A DNA stretch of 64,000 nt from an uncultured Roseovarius sp. (lineage in GTDB: Bacteria; Pseudomonadota; Alphaproteobacteria; Rhodobacterales; Rhodobacteraceae). Shown piece by piece: positions 36,089-45,079 of the stretch. The stretch's first letter is position 1. Every line of letters begins with the position of its first letter. The notes beneath the pieces are model-generated. The model ran no database searches. It saw only the letters and a list, made by a program, of their open reading frames with translations, and had not been told where the DNA came from. The DNA lies in contig CANMFU010000003.1 of assembly GCA_947497295.1 (NCBI GenBank), forward strand, positions 434,001 through 498,000, read 5' to 3'. The position numbers were made by a program, and so were the translations under genes.

Positions 36089-37663
36089 TCAGATGAATTT
36101 GCCAGCCAATGCGTCATCGATCAACTGCACAGTTTCATCCACGCCATAAAGCGCGATGAATCCGCCGAAACGCGGCCCTTGCGATGCGCCCAAAAGCACC
36201 TCGTAGAGCGCTTTGAACCAGCCCTTTAGCGGGTCGAACCGGTCGCGGCCGACGCCATAAACCACCGATTGCAGCGCCTCGTCATCGCGCGGACCATCGT
36301 AGGTGGCCAACTGATCGCGCAGATCCATCAGTGCCTCGCGCTCCAGATCCGTGGGGGCGCGGTACACTTTGGACGGTTTCACGAAATCGTCGTAATAGCG
36401 CAGTGCGTGGCCCACGGCCTGATCCAGATCGGGATGGGTCTCGGAACTGGCATCGGGCGCATAGCGTTGGATGAAGCCCCACAGATGGCCTTTTTCCTCG
36501 GCCCCGGCGACCGAGGCAAGATTCAGCAGCATCGAGAATGGCACCACCATCCGGCTTTCGGGCACGTTGCCGTTGTGGATGTGCCAGACCGGATTGGCCA
36601 GTCGCTGCGCCATGTCCTGATCCACATAGGCGCGCAGTTGCTGGTGGTATTCATCAACCGCCTTGGGGATCACGTCAAAATGCATACGCTTGGCCGTTTT
36701 CGGCTTGGCATACATGAAATAGCTCAGCGATTCCGTCGAGGCATAAGTCAGCCATTCGTCGATGCTGATGCCATTGCCCGAGGATTTCGAGATTTTCTGA
36801 CCGTTCTCGTCCAGAAACAGCTCATAGATGAAATGCTCGGGGCGTTTGCCGCCAAGGATCTCGCAAATGCCGTCATAGATCGGCGTGTTGGTGCTGTGAT
36901 CCTTGCCGTACATCTCGAAATCGACATCCAGCGCGGCCCAGCGCGCGCCAAAATCGGGCTTCCACTGCAGTTTGACGTTGCCGCCCGTGACCGGCAGCGT
37001 CATTTCCGCGCCGTCCTCGGTATCAAATGTGATTGTGCCATTCGCAGTGTCGACATGCTTGATCGGCACATAGAGGACGCGGCCCGTTTCGGGATGTATC
37101 GGCAGAAAGATCGAATAGGTCTGGCGCCGCTCGTCCCGAAGGGACTTCAGCATGACCTTCATCACATCGTCATAGCGTTCGGCGGCGCGCAAAAGCACCT
37201 CGTCGAACTGGCCCGAGCGATAGAATTCTGTCGCTGAAATAAACTCGTAGTCGAACCCGAACGTGTCTAGAAACCGCCGCAACATGGCGTTGTTATGCGC
37301 GCCAAAGCTGTCATGCGTGCCAAACGGATCGGGCACCGATGTCAGAGGCTTTTGCAGATGCTCGGCCAGCGCCTCGGGGTTTGGCACGTTTCCGGGCACC
37401 TTTCGCATGCCGTCCAGATCATCCGAAAAGCAGATCAACCGCGTCGGGATATCACTGATGGCCTCAAACGCCCGGCGGATCATCGTTGTGCGCAGCACCT
37501 CGCCAAAGGTGCCGATATGCGGCAGGCCCGAGGGGCCGTAGCCCGTTTCGAACAGCACATACCCCTTCTCGGGCATCTTGGCCTCATACCGTTTCAGCAG
37601 CCGGCGCGCTTCTTCAAAAGGCCAGGCTTTCGAGGTCATCGCAACGTCGCGCAGATCGGACAT
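36089..37663 (-). CDS. lysK: lysyl-tRNA synthetase, class I
   Basis: This enzyme charges tRNA-Lys using a class I fold, the type found in archaea and alphaproteobacteria and unrelated to the class II LysS. The 524-residue product has the HIGH-type motif HIGTF at residues 49-53 and the KMSKS-type motif KISKSSGNG near residue 285. GGAGAG precedes the ATG at 37663 on the minus strand; an upstream start would add only four residues. It is divergent from the TerB-like gene. Confidence 0.96.
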   Translation of the reverse strand: MSDLRDVAMTSKAWPFEEARRLLKRYEAKMPEKGYVLFETGYGPSGLPHIGTFGEVLRTTMIRRAFEAISDIPTRLICFSDDLDGMRKVPGNVPNPEALAEHLQKPLTSVPDPFGTHDSFGAHNNAMLRRFLDTFGFDYEFISATEFYRSGQFDEVLLRAAERYDDVMKVMLKSLRDERRQTYSIFLPIHPETGRVLYVPIKHVDTANGTITFDTEDGAEMTLPVTGGNVKLQWKPDFGARWAALDVDFEMYGKDHSTNTPIYDGICEILGGKRPEHFIYELFLDENGQKISKSSGNGISIDEWLTYASTESLSYFMYAKPKTAKRMHFDVIPKAVDEYHQQLRAYVDQDMAQRLANPVWHIHNGNVPESRMVVPFSMLLNLASVAGAEEKGHLWGFIQRYAPDASSETHPDLDQAVGHALRYYDDFVKPSKVYRAPTDLEREALMDLRDQLATYDGPRDDEALQSVVYGVGRDRFDPLKGWFKALYEVLLGASQGPRFGGFIALYGVDETVQLIDDALAGKFI

Positions 37664-37785
37664 AAGGCTCTCCAAGGGTCAGGCCACGGCGCGGATGCGC
37701 GCAGGCGTCCGCCGCTTCCTATTGCCGAGGGGGGCGAAGGTCAATAATCTGCGCCCCAAGACCCCGATTTACAAAGGATAGCCCG

Positions 37786-38211
37786 ATGAATGAAACCGTA
37801 ACGCACCCGCTGAGCCCGCAGGACTGCCTGGTGGCCGTGATGATCGCGGTTTCCGCCTCGGACGAGCAGATCCAGACCGCCGAGCTGGTCAAGATCGAAA
37901 GTGCCGTGAACAACCTGCCAGTATTCGGCGATTATGACGAGGACCGCGTTAACATCGTCGCGCAGACAGTGTTCGATCTGTTCTCGGACGAGGATGGGCT
38001 GGATGCGCTTTTCGGCCTGATCCGCGACAACCTGCCCGAACGCCTGTTCGAGACGGCCTACGCGCTAGCCTGCGACGTGGCCGCCGCAGATGGCGCGCTG
38101 GCCGATACCGAACTACGCCTGCTGGAGGAAATCCGCTATGAGCTGAACCTCGACCGGCTGCATGCCGCCGCCATCGAGCGGGGCGCGCGTGCGCGCCACA
38201 TGAGCCTGTGA
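37786..38211 (+). CDS. TerB-family (tellurite-resistance-like) protein
   Basis: This 141-residue all-helical protein resembles the TerB/DjlA N-terminal domain. VMIAVSASDEQIQTAELVKI near residue 19 and DVAAADGALADTELRLLEEI near residue 98 are the paired acidic, metal-binding-type helices. AAAGGA precedes the ATG. It begins a short plus-strand group with the Lrp-like domain and the FAD-linked oxidase. The function in the absence of other ter genes is unknown. Confidence 0.82.
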   Translation: MNETVTHPLSPQDCLVAVMIAVSASDEQIQTAELVKIESAVNNLPVFGDYDEDRVNIVAQTVFDLFSDEDGLDALFGLIRDNLPERLFETAYALACDVAAADGALADTELRLLEEIRYELNLDRLHAAAIERGARARHMSL

Positions 38212-38241
38212 CCGGGCAGTAATTTTACAAGGATACCCCCC

Positions 38242-38478
38242 ATGCATTGCGTTTTCGTCAACATCCGTTGCAAGCCCGGCACATCCTACAAGGTGGCCGA
38301 GGAGATTACCTTGCGCGAATTTCATTCCGAGCTTTATTCGACCTCCGGCCCCTTTGACCTGCTGCTGAAGGTCTACATCCCCCAGACCGATGATGTGGGG
38401 ATATTCATCAACGAAAACTTGCTGACCATTCCGAATATCGAGCGGACCGAAACCACGCTGACCTTCAAGGCATTCTAG
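38242..38478 (+). CDS. stand-alone Lrp/AsnC ligand-binding domain protein
   Basis: This 78-residue protein is a single RAM (Lrp/AsnC effector) domain: HCVFVNIRCKPGTSYKVAEE, then GPFDLLLKVYIPQTDDVG, and a C-terminal IERTETTLTFKAF. The DNA-binding helix-turn-helix of Lrp is absent. Such proteins form oligomers that bind amino acids. AAGGA precedes the ATG. It ends 3 bases before the FAD-linked oxidase start, so the two are probably co-translated, which suggests a link to amino or hydroxy acid sensing. Confidence 0.9.
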   Translation: MHCVFVNIRCKPGTSYKVAEEITLREFHSELYSTSGPFDLLLKVYIPQTDDVGIFINENLLTIPNIERTETTLTFKAF

Positions 38479-38481
38479 ATC

Positions 38482-39888
38482 ATGCTGGAAAAACTACGCG
38501 ACATCATCGGTGCGACCAATGTTCTGACCGGCGACGATGTGGACAGCTATGCGCGCGATTGGTCGGGCGCCCCCCAAGGCACCCCGCTGGCTGTGGCGCG
38601 CCCCGGATCGACCGCCGAAGTGTCGTCAATCGTCAAGCTGGCCAATCAAACCGGCACGGCTATTGTTCCGATCTCGGGCAATACTGGTCTGACCGGCGCC
38701 ACATCTGCGGATGGTGCGCTGCTAATATCCATGGGCCGCATGTCAAAGATACGCGAAATCCGCCCCTCCAGCCGCCTCGCTATAGTTGAGGCAGGCGCGA
38801 TCCTTGCCAGTATTCACGATGCGGTGGCTGAACACAGTCTGATTTTTCCGCTGATTTTCGGCGCACGCGGATCGGCTATGATCGGCGGCGCGCTATCGAC
38901 CAACGCTGGCGGTTCAAACGTGCTTCGTTACGGCAACACACGCGATCTGTGCCTGGGAATCGAGGCGGTTCTGCCAAACGGCGAGGTGATTGATCTGATG
39001 CGCCAATTGCACAAGGATAATTCCGGCTATGACCTGCGCCATCTTCTGATCGGGGCCGAAGGTACGCTGGGCATCATCACCGCCGCAGTGATCAAGCTGT
39101 TTCCGGCCCCCCTCGCTAATGCGACGGCCATGGTTGCCGTCCCTCGCGTGGGCGATGCGCTGACTTTGCTCAACCGTTTGCAGCAGGAAACAGGCGGCGC
39201 CGTACAGGCGTTTGAATACATGCCGCGCGCCTATATCGAAACACATCTAAAACAGTCCCCCGGTGCGCGGGCGCCTTTTGACGACCGCTATGACGTCAAC
39301 ATCATGGTCGAGGTGGGCGCAACGGCACCGCGCGATGCAGCGCCGGACGAAAACGGGCAAATCCCCATCGCCGCGCATCTGGAAACCGTACTGGCCGCGC
39401 TTTTTGAGGAGGGCGCGATCCTGGATGCCGTGGTCGCCCAGAACGAAACACAGCGCCGCGAGATGTGGGCGCGGCGCGAGGCTGCCGCGCAAGTCATGAC
39501 ATTTCAGACGCCCCATGTGGACCGTGATATTGCGGTGCCGGTGGACCGTATGGAGGAGTTTCTGGACCGCGTGGCCGACATCATCGCAGAGCTGGATCCC
39601 GGCGCGCAAGACGTTTCCGTTGCGCATCTGGGCGATGGGAACCTGCATCTGGGCGTATTTCCAACGCGCGATGACGAAGGTCTTTGCCAACGGATCGGAG
39701 ACCTGGCCGAGGATGCAGCCGTTGCCATGGGCGGCAGCTTTTCGGCCGAACATGGCATCGGTTTACGCAAGGGCGCGGCGATGGCGCGGCACAAGAACCC
39801 GGCCGCGATGGCAGCCATGCGCACGATCAAGGCGGCGCTCGACCCTAACGGAGTTATGAACCCCGGCAAGGTTTTGCCTGATTTCTAA
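38482..39888 (+). CDS. FAD-binding oxidase, GlcD / D-2-hydroxyacid dehydrogenase type
   Basis: This 468-residue flavoprotein is a paralogue of the one at 2346-3764. The FAD domain has PISGNTGLTGA near residue 70 and IGGALSTNAGGSNVLRYGN near residue 140; the C-terminal domain has VAHLGDGNLHLGVFP and SAEHGIGLRKGAA. It probably oxidises a D-2-hydroxyacid such as 2-hydroxyglutarate or lactate. It begins 3 bases after the Lrp-like domain gene, so it may be translationally coupled to it. A terminator follows. Confidence 0.9.
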   Translation: MLEKLRDIIGATNVLTGDDVDSYARDWSGAPQGTPLAVARPGSTAEVSSIVKLANQTGTAIVPISGNTGLTGATSADGALLISMGRMSKIREIRPSSRLAIVEAGAILASIHDAVAEHSLIFPLIFGARGSAMIGGALSTNAGGSNVLRYGNTRDLCLGIEAVLPNGEVIDLMRQLHKDNSGYDLRHLLIGAEGTLGIITAAVIKLFPAPLANATAMVAVPRVGDALTLLNRLQQETGGAVQAFEYMPRAYIETHLKQSPGARAPFDDRYDVNIMVEVGATAPRDAAPDENGQIPIAAHLETVLAALFEEGAILDAVVAQNETQRREMWARREAAAQVMTFQTPHVDRDIAVPVDRMEEFLDRVADIIAELDPGAQDVSVAHLGDGNLHLGVFPTRDDEGLCQRIGDLAEDAAVAMGGSFSAEHGIGLRKGAAMARHKNPAAMAAMRTIKAALDPNGVMNPGKVLPDF

Positions 39889-39920
39889 GCGTTTTCTTGA
39901 GTACTTTTGGAAGGATGAAC

Positions 39921-39953
39921 GGGCTGGCGCAGGATGGATGCGTCAGCCCTTTC
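39921..39953. terminator. terminator between the FAD oxidase and ureohydrolase genes
   Basis: Arms GGGCTGGCGC (39921-39930) and GCGTCAGCCC (39940-39949) pair with one mismatch, and TTT follows. It separates two convergent genes. Confidence 0.65.
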
Positions 39954-39960
39954 TGGTGGG

Positions 39961-40920
39961 TCAGGCTTTGATGGTTGCCATGACACAGAGCATTTCAAAC
40001 AGGATTGTCGCGCCCAGTAAAGCGGTGCCGCCGGATGCGTCGAAGGGCGGCGAAACCTCCACCATGTCGGCGCCCACGATATTGAGGCCAGACAGCGCGC
40101 GCACGACGTCCAGAGCCTGATGACTGTTCGGCCCACCCACCTCCGGCGTGCCGGTTCCGGGCGCATAGGCCGGATCGACGAAGTCGATATCGTAGGTGAT
40201 ATAGGTGGGGCCGGTTCCCACGATCTCGCGCGCTTCGGCCATCGCATCGGCGGGGCCGCGCGCGTGGAACTCTTCAACCGGGATCAGGCGGATGCCGTTC
40301 GCTGCGGCGAAATCGCGATCTTCGGTGTCGTACATTGTGCCGCGTACGCCGATTTGGACCATGCGATGCGGTTCGATCAGCCCTTCCTCGATGGCGCGGC
40401 GGAAAGGCGTGCCGTGGGTGTATTTCTGGCCGCCGAAATAGCTATTGGTCAGGTCGGTGTGACTGTCGAATTGTATCAGGCCCACGGGACGCCGACCAGC
40501 AACGGCGCGCAGGATCGGCAAAGTCGACAGGTGGTCGCCTCCTGCCGTCAACGGTGTGATACCCGCGTCCAGTGCCGCCACATAGAAGGCGGTGATGCGC
40601 GCCATGCTGTCGTGCAGATCGACCGGATTCGGCGGAACATCCCCCAGATCGGCGCAATTCATAGCCTCGTACGGACGGATGCCGGTGGCGCCATTCTGCG
40701 CCCGCATCATGGTCGAGGCATCCCGAAGCTGACGCGGACCGTGGCGGGCGCCGGGCCGGTTGGTTGTGCCACTATCCCAAGGCACACCGATCAGGCCGAC
40801 GTCGACATCGCCAAAGCGCGGATGGCCGGGCGGTACATGCGGCAGCCGCATAAAGGTGGGCACGCCAGCAAACCGGGGCAGATCGGCGGCCGACGGCGGC
40901 TGGAAAAAGATGTTGCTCAT
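39961..40920 (-). CDS. speB: agmatinase-family ureohydrolase (agmatinase or guanidinobutyrase-like)
   Basis: This binuclear manganese enzyme hydrolyses a guanidino compound to an amine and urea. The 319-residue product keeps all metal ligands: His130 in GGDHL, Asp152, His154 and Asp156 in FDSHTD, and Asp244 and Asp246 in TYDIDFVDP. GGDHL replaces the common GGDHS, and the opening RFAGVPTFMRLP resembles the guanidinobutyrase/guanidinopropionase branch of Pseudomonas as I recall it. The true substrate could be agmatine, 4-guanidinobutyrate or 3-guanidinopropionate. The start overlaps the stop of the NlpC/P60 gene as ATGA. Confidence 0.85.
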   Translation of the reverse strand: MSNIFFQPPSAADLPRFAGVPTFMRLPHVPPGHPRFGDVDVGLIGVPWDSGTTNRPGARHGPRQLRDASTMMRAQNGATGIRPYEAMNCADLGDVPPNPVDLHDSMARITAFYVAALDAGITPLTAGGDHLSTLPILRAVAGRRPVGLIQFDSHTDLTNSYFGGQKYTHGTPFRRAIEEGLIEPHRMVQIGVRGTMYDTEDRDFAAANGIRLIPVEEFHARGPADAMAEAREIVGTGPTYITYDIDFVDPAYAPGTGTPEVGGPNSHQALDVVRALSGLNIVGADMVEVSPPFDASGGTALLGATILFEMLCVMATIKA

Positions 40921-41759
40921 AGGGGGGCTCCTGAGATCGCAAGACGTTTGCGGGCTGTAATTGCGCCACCGCCCTCGGCCTTGATGCGAGCAATCGCGGG
41001 CTCCAGGGCTTCGACACTGACGGCCATGTGGTGTGCGTTGGCGTGCAGGATGCGGCCCGCATCCAGAACCCAAGCCACATGGCCGCGCCAGAACAGCAGA
41101 TCGCCGCGACGCAGATCGGCACCTGCGCCCAAAGCGTGACCGAGCAACGCCTTTTGCAGATCGCTATCGCCGGGACAGGCAATTCCGCAGGCGCGGCAGC
41201 CGGCCTGGACGAGGCCGGAACAATCAATGCCGAAGATCGAATTGCCACCCCACAGGTACGGCACGGCGATGTATTGCTCGGCGACGGCAACGGGATCCAC
41301 CTCGGCCATGGGCAGAGGTACAAGGTGCTGAGACGGGATATGGCCAAACGGCGTTTCCGCCCATTTGGACGTTTCAGACAGAACGGCGACGCGTGACAGA
41401 TGGCTGAGCGACGCGCGCTCGGGCGATTTCAGGTCTGGTGACGTGTAGGCATGGCTGGCACGGGCCATGATCCAATGTGTCGCGGCAGCGCCATCGCACA
41501 ACGCGCCCTTTGGCAAGTAGCCAACATAGCCATCCTCCGCCCGCACAAAAGCCCAACCTTCGTAAATCTCAAAGCAGGTGACAGGTGCGCCCGCCAGCAA
41601 CTGGCGCAACCGCTTACCGTGCGGCGCGTGTCGCAGGTCAGCTACAGGCACACACACCAGACGCGCCGCCCCGCCCGTATAACGCGGGGCATCGACATGC
41701 CCGCGCAGCGCGGCGTCGGCCACGCGGGCATTCGCCGCGATCAAGCGTGGATCTCTCAC
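40917..41759 (-). CDS. C40 family (NlpC/P60) cell-wall peptidase
   Basis: NlpC/P60 enzymes cut peptide stems of peptidoglycan. The 280-residue product has two SH3-like regions (about 30-145) and a C-terminal NlpC/P60 domain with the catalytic cysteine in GIDCSGLVQAGC near residue 180 and the catalytic histidine in WRGHVAWVLDAG. No signal peptide is seen. The start is taken as GTG at 41759 in a GTGA overlap with the aminopeptidase stop; an upstream in-frame start would lie well inside that gene. Its end overlaps the ureohydrolase start, so three genes are coupled. Confidence 0.9.
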   Translation of the reverse strand: MRDPRLIAANARVADAALRGHVDAPRYTGGAARLVCVPVADLRHAPHGKRLRQLLAGAPVTCFEIYEGWAFVRAEDGYVGYLPKGALCDGAAATHWIMARASHAYTSPDLKSPERASLSHLSRVAVLSETSKWAETPFGHIPSQHLVPLPMAEVDPVAVAEQYIAVPYLWGGNSIFGIDCSGLVQAGCRACGIACPGDSDLQKALLGHALGAGADLRRGDLLFWRGHVAWVLDAGRILHANAHHMAVSVEALEPAIARIKAEGGGAITARKRLAISGAPL

Positions 41760-43159
41760 AGTGTTAGCGCCGCAGGCAACGCGGCCAAAAGAGCGCGCGC
41801 GCCCATGCCGACGCCGCCCTTGGGACGGGCGGGCGCAGCGGTGGGATTCCACCCGTATATGTCGAAATGCGCATAGCGGGTGTCCCCGGCGAAGCGGCGC
41901 AGGAACAGTGCAGCAGTGATCGATCCGGCAAAACCGCCCGATGGTGCATTATCCAGATCAGCGATCCCCGGCTCGATCAGCGCCTCATAAGGTGTATGAA
42001 ATGGCATGCGCCAAACCGGGTCGGCAGCCAATACTCCACCTTCCTCGATCGCGGCAACCAAAGCGGGGTCATCGGCATAATAAGGCGCCAGATCAGGGCC
42101 GACCGCGACGCGCGCAGCCCCCGTCAATGTCGCCATAGAGATGAGCAGATCGGGCGCCTCCTCGGCCCCCAGCGTCAGGGCATCAGCCAGCACCAGACGG
42201 CCCTCGGCATCGGTATTGTTGATCTCGATAGTCTTGCCGTTCCGCCCGGTCAGGATGTCGCCTGGACGCATTGCATTGGCGCTGACCGCGTTTTCTACCG
42301 CGGGGATCAGCACGCGCAGGCGCAACGGCAGATTGAGCGCCATGATCATATGCGCAAGGCCAAGAACGGTCGCGGCCCCTCCCATGTCTTTTTTCATCAA
42401 ACCCATGCTGGAGCCGGGTTTCAGGTTCAGCCCGCCGGTATCAAAACAAACGCCTTTGCCGACCAGTGTCAGCCTCGGCCCGCACGTGCCCCACCTCATG
42501 TCGATCAGACGCGGCGCGCGGTCCGAGGCGCGCCCGACAGCGTGAATCAGCGGCAAGTTCTGCACCAGCAAATCGTCCGCCGCTGTGACGCTGACATCTG
42601 CGCCATGCTGCGTGGCGAGATCACGGCAGGCAGCTTCCAGCGTATCCGGCCCCATATCGTTGGCAGGCGTGTTGATCAGATCGCGGGTCAGCGCCTCGCC
42701 CGCCGCGATCACTTCGAGCCGGGCCGCGTCGACGCCGTCCGGGGCAACCAGCCGAGCGGCGGCGCCCTGTTGCTCGTGGTAGCGGTCAAAGGCGTAACCG
42801 GACAGCAACCAGCCCAGCGCCTCCTCCTCTGCGCGAGCGGGGTCGAGGCCCTCAAGGCGATAGGTACCGGCCGGCAGAGCAGCAGCGGCCGCAGCCAGAT
42901 GGAAGCGCCCGCGCGCGCGCGCAGATTCGGTGCCGTACCCGACCAATGCCATTTCCGGCGCACCATCTGCGCCCGGCACCAACAAAACCTTGCCCAGAGC
43001 GGCGACAAAGCCGTTGGCCCGCACCCAAGCGCGCAGCTGTTCCGACCTGCCGTCCAGCCAATCCTCCAGTTGGTCCGCGTCGGTCACATGCAGCGGCAGC
43101 GCCTCGCCCGGATCGGTTGCAAAGGACAAGGAATGCGCTGGGAATTCAACATTGGGCAT
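41756..43159 (-). CDS. leucyl aminopeptidase family protein (M17)
   Basis: This 467-residue M17 enzyme removes N-terminal amino acids from peptides using two metal ions. The metal site shows VGKGVCFDTGGLNLKP near residue 232, MKKDMGGAATV, and NTDAEGRLVLADAL near residue 312, the M17 signature. The N-terminal domain is the usual non-catalytic macro-like domain. It heads a three-gene minus-strand operon with the NlpC/P60 peptidase and ureohydrolase. It may recycle wall peptides released by the next gene product. Confidence 0.93.
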   Translation of the reverse strand: MPNVEFPAHSLSFATDPGEALPLHVTDADQLEDWLDGRSEQLRAWVRANGFVAALGKVLLVPGADGAPEMALVGYGTESARARGRFHLAAAAAALPAGTYRLEGLDPARAEEEALGWLLSGYAFDRYHEQQGAAARLVAPDGVDAARLEVIAAGEALTRDLINTPANDMGPDTLEAACRDLATQHGADVSVTAADDLLVQNLPLIHAVGRASDRAPRLIDMRWGTCGPRLTLVGKGVCFDTGGLNLKPGSSMGLMKKDMGGAATVLGLAHMIMALNLPLRLRVLIPAVENAVSANAMRPGDILTGRNGKTIEINNTDAEGRLVLADALTLGAEEAPDLLISMATLTGAARVAVGPDLAPYYADDPALVAAIEEGGVLAADPVWRMPFHTPYEALIEPGIADLDNAPSGGFAGSITAALFLRRFAGDTRYAHFDIYGWNPTAAPARPKGGVGMGARALLAALPAALTL

Positions 43160-43242
43160 ATGGCAGGACCTTTCAGGGACCGTCGGCGCAGCGCCGGAAA
43201 TTTACGCCCCAGCCTAATACCCCCACACCTGCCCGCAAGCCA

Positions 43243-43608
43243 TCAAATATTCATGCCCTGCAGATCCCAGATCTCGCTCAGGCTGCGCTCGCCGATGTGC
43301 AATAGCCGCGACAGGGTGGCTGCGACAGCCACCAGATCGCACCTGTCCGCGCAGCCTGCAACATCGGCGGCCACCCGTGATAGCATATGCATGCCGATCT
43401 GATCGGCAATCGCAACCAAGCTGCGAGCCGATTTGCGCATGTCCGCCAAGCGGCCCTCGCGGTAGCATCGCTCGGTTTGAGACAGGCGAGCGGCCAATTC
43501 CTCCAACGCGCGGCAGACGACGTCCTCTGCCCCCGCTTCGCCCAATTGCGAATACAGCTCTTCCAGACGGTCCGGGTTCAGCCGCACCACCTCTTCTTGT
43601 TTCAGCAT
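43243..43608 (-). CDS. conserved hypothetical protein, Hpt-like helical
   Basis: The function is unknown to me. The 121-residue product (from ATG 43608) begins MLKQEEVVRLNPDRLEEL and is predicted all-helical with no signal peptide. I recall close relatives across Rhodobacterales. Its helical layout and a central RKSARSLVAIADQIGMHML stretch recall histidine phosphotransfer proteins, but no convincing phospho-histidine context (HxLKG) is present. A longer reading frame up to 43743 adds 45 residues with several cysteines and is unlikely. It is divergent from carbonic anhydrase. Confidence 0.75.
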   Translation of the reverse strand: MLKQEEVVRLNPDRLEELYSQLGEAGAEDVVCRALEELAARLSQTERCYREGRLADMRKSARSLVAIADQIGMHMLSRVAADVAGCADRCDLVAVAATLSRLLHIGERSLSEIWDLQGMNI

Positions 43609-43794
43609 CGTTACCTGTTCCACGGTCTCACCCCGGTTTCGTGACAATCCGCCCGGCTGCCCCCAGCATGCCCGGCACTCGTAACATGGGGCATAGTCCT
43701 TCCTAAATGGTTTCCGCCCGGGCGTTTTATCACTCGAATTCAAAGTGAATACCGTCTATCCCATCTAGGAGATATTCGCCGAAAGGACCGAAAA

Positions 43795-44445
43795 TTGCAT
43801 CAAGCGCGCCCCCTGCCGCCCTATTTGATCCAGCGTTATCACGGCTGGAAGGCAACCTCGTACACCGAAAACGAAAGCTGGTATCGCACTTTGGCGCTGG
43901 ACGGTCAGCATCCGCGCGCGATGTTGATTTCATGCTGCGACAGCCGTGTGCACGTCACCTCGATCTTTGGCGCCGATCAGGGCGAGTTTTTCATTCACCG
44001 CAATATCGCCAATCTGGTGCCGCCCTATACCACCGATGGCGGGCAGCACGGCACCTCGGCGGCGCTGGAATATGCGGTGAGCGTGCTGCATGTGGCGCAT
44101 GTGATCGTCATGGGACATTCCCAATGCGGCGGCATCAAAGGCTGTGATGAGATGTGTTCGGGCAAGGCGCCAATGCTGGACGCGCCGGGGAGTTTTGTCG
44201 GGCGCTGGATCGATATTCTGCGCCCGGGCTATGAGCGGGTGGCGGATATTGTTGACGACGCCGAACGCGCCCGCGCGCTGGAAAAAGAGTCCGTACTGGT
44301 ATCGTTGGAAAACCTGACCAGTTTCCCGTTCGTCACCGACGCCATGGAACGAGGCGTTTTGACCTTGCATGGGGTGTGGCTGGACATCGGAGAAGGTCGG
44401 GTGGAGCAATATAATGCTGCGGCCAAGAGCTTTGCACCAATCTGA
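43795..44445 (+). CDS. beta-carbonic anhydrase
   Basis: This zinc enzyme interconverts CO2 and bicarbonate. The 216-residue product has zinc ligands in SCCDSRV (near residue 47) and MGHSQCGG (near residue 105), as in beta-class enzymes. The start is TTG, with GAAAGGA 7 bases upstream. No in-frame ATG is near, and the N-terminus ARPLPPYLIQRYHGWKA matches family members. A strong hairpin follows. Physiological role is probably bicarbonate supply. Confidence 0.94.
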   Translation: MHQARPLPPYLIQRYHGWKATSYTENESWYRTLALDGQHPRAMLISCCDSRVHVTSIFGADQGEFFIHRNIANLVPPYTTDGGQHGTSAALEYAVSVLHVAHVIVMGHSQCGGIKGCDEMCSGKAPMLDAPGSFVGRWIDILRPGYERVADIVDDAERARALEKESVLVSLENLTSFPFVTDAMERGVLTLHGVWLDIGEGRVEQYNAAAKSFAPI

Positions 44446-44476
44446 GGCCCCAAGGCGCACAAATCGCTGACAGTAA

Positions 44477-44516
44477 GAAAGCCCCTGTGCCGAAATTGCG
44501 GCGCAGGGGCTCTTTC
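44477..44516. terminator. bidirectional terminator after carbonic anhydrase
   Basis: GAAAGCCCCTGTGCCG pairs with GCGGCGCAGGGGCTCTTTC around a short AAATT loop, with one unpaired base and one G-T pair. The flanking A and T residues suit termination from either side. Confidence 0.75.
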
Positions 44517-44639
44517 ATGAATTATCAACAATTCACTGGTTAACGTACTAAAATGGTCCTCGGCGGGCTGGAATTGCAGCCCGCGCAGAAGCGCGGGCTG
44601 CCATGAGATAATCAAAATGGAATGAGGATGAAAAACTTT

Positions 44640-44984
44640 TTAAAATAGCGGTTCCAACTGGTCTGCAACCGTGCGCGTCACCGGGTCGATTTGAAGCAGA
44701 TACGCGCCCACCTTTTCGGCCTTAGAGCCGGATATCATCGCATCAATGCGGGTTTGGTATGCCAGGTCACCGATCTGCATTAAGACCAGTACCTTGAACC
44801 CGATGAAGGCCGCGACCAGCAGGATCAAACCACGCAGCGGCAGACGTGGCTTTGGACGCTTGGGTCGGAACACGATCAAACCGTCGCGCCCCACCTTGGC
44901 ATCATATCCGCGCGCCATACGAGCATGGCTACGCTGTACCTTTTTAATACGGGCGTCGAACCCATTATCGGTCGTGGTGGACAT
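44640..44984 (-). CDS. hypothetical protein with one membrane helix
   Basis: The function is unknown. The 114-residue product (from ATG 44984) has a basic N-terminal half (residues 10-50, with RIKKVQRSHARMARGYDAK), a hydrophobic helix LRGLILLVAAFIGFKVLVLM at about residues 50-70, then a soluble tail of about 45 residues. This predicts a single-pass inner-membrane protein with the basic part in the cytoplasm. It follows prmA on the same strand after 95 bases. Confidence 0.7.
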   Translation of the reverse strand: MSTTTDNGFDARIKKVQRSHARMARGYDAKVGRDGLIVFRPKRPKPRLPLRGLILLVAAFIGFKVLVLMQIGDLAYQTRIDAMISGSKAEKVGAYLLQIDPVTRTVADQLEPLF

Positions 44985-45079
44985 AGAAGATTCCAGTTTT
45001 CCGGCCCCCGCCAGATCACCAGTAAAAATTAAGATCGAATTGTGTTCAATTTGGGGCAACCGCCACAGTCAGGCTGCTT

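Noticed and set aside
41867..43402. Open frame of 511 codons opposite the leucyl aminopeptidase gene
   Set aside because: It is antisense to a clear M17 gene, with low-complexity shadow composition and no motif.
44529..44545. GGTTAACG half site as another CtrA box
   Set aside because: Only one half matches, and it lies between two gene ends rather than in a promoter position.
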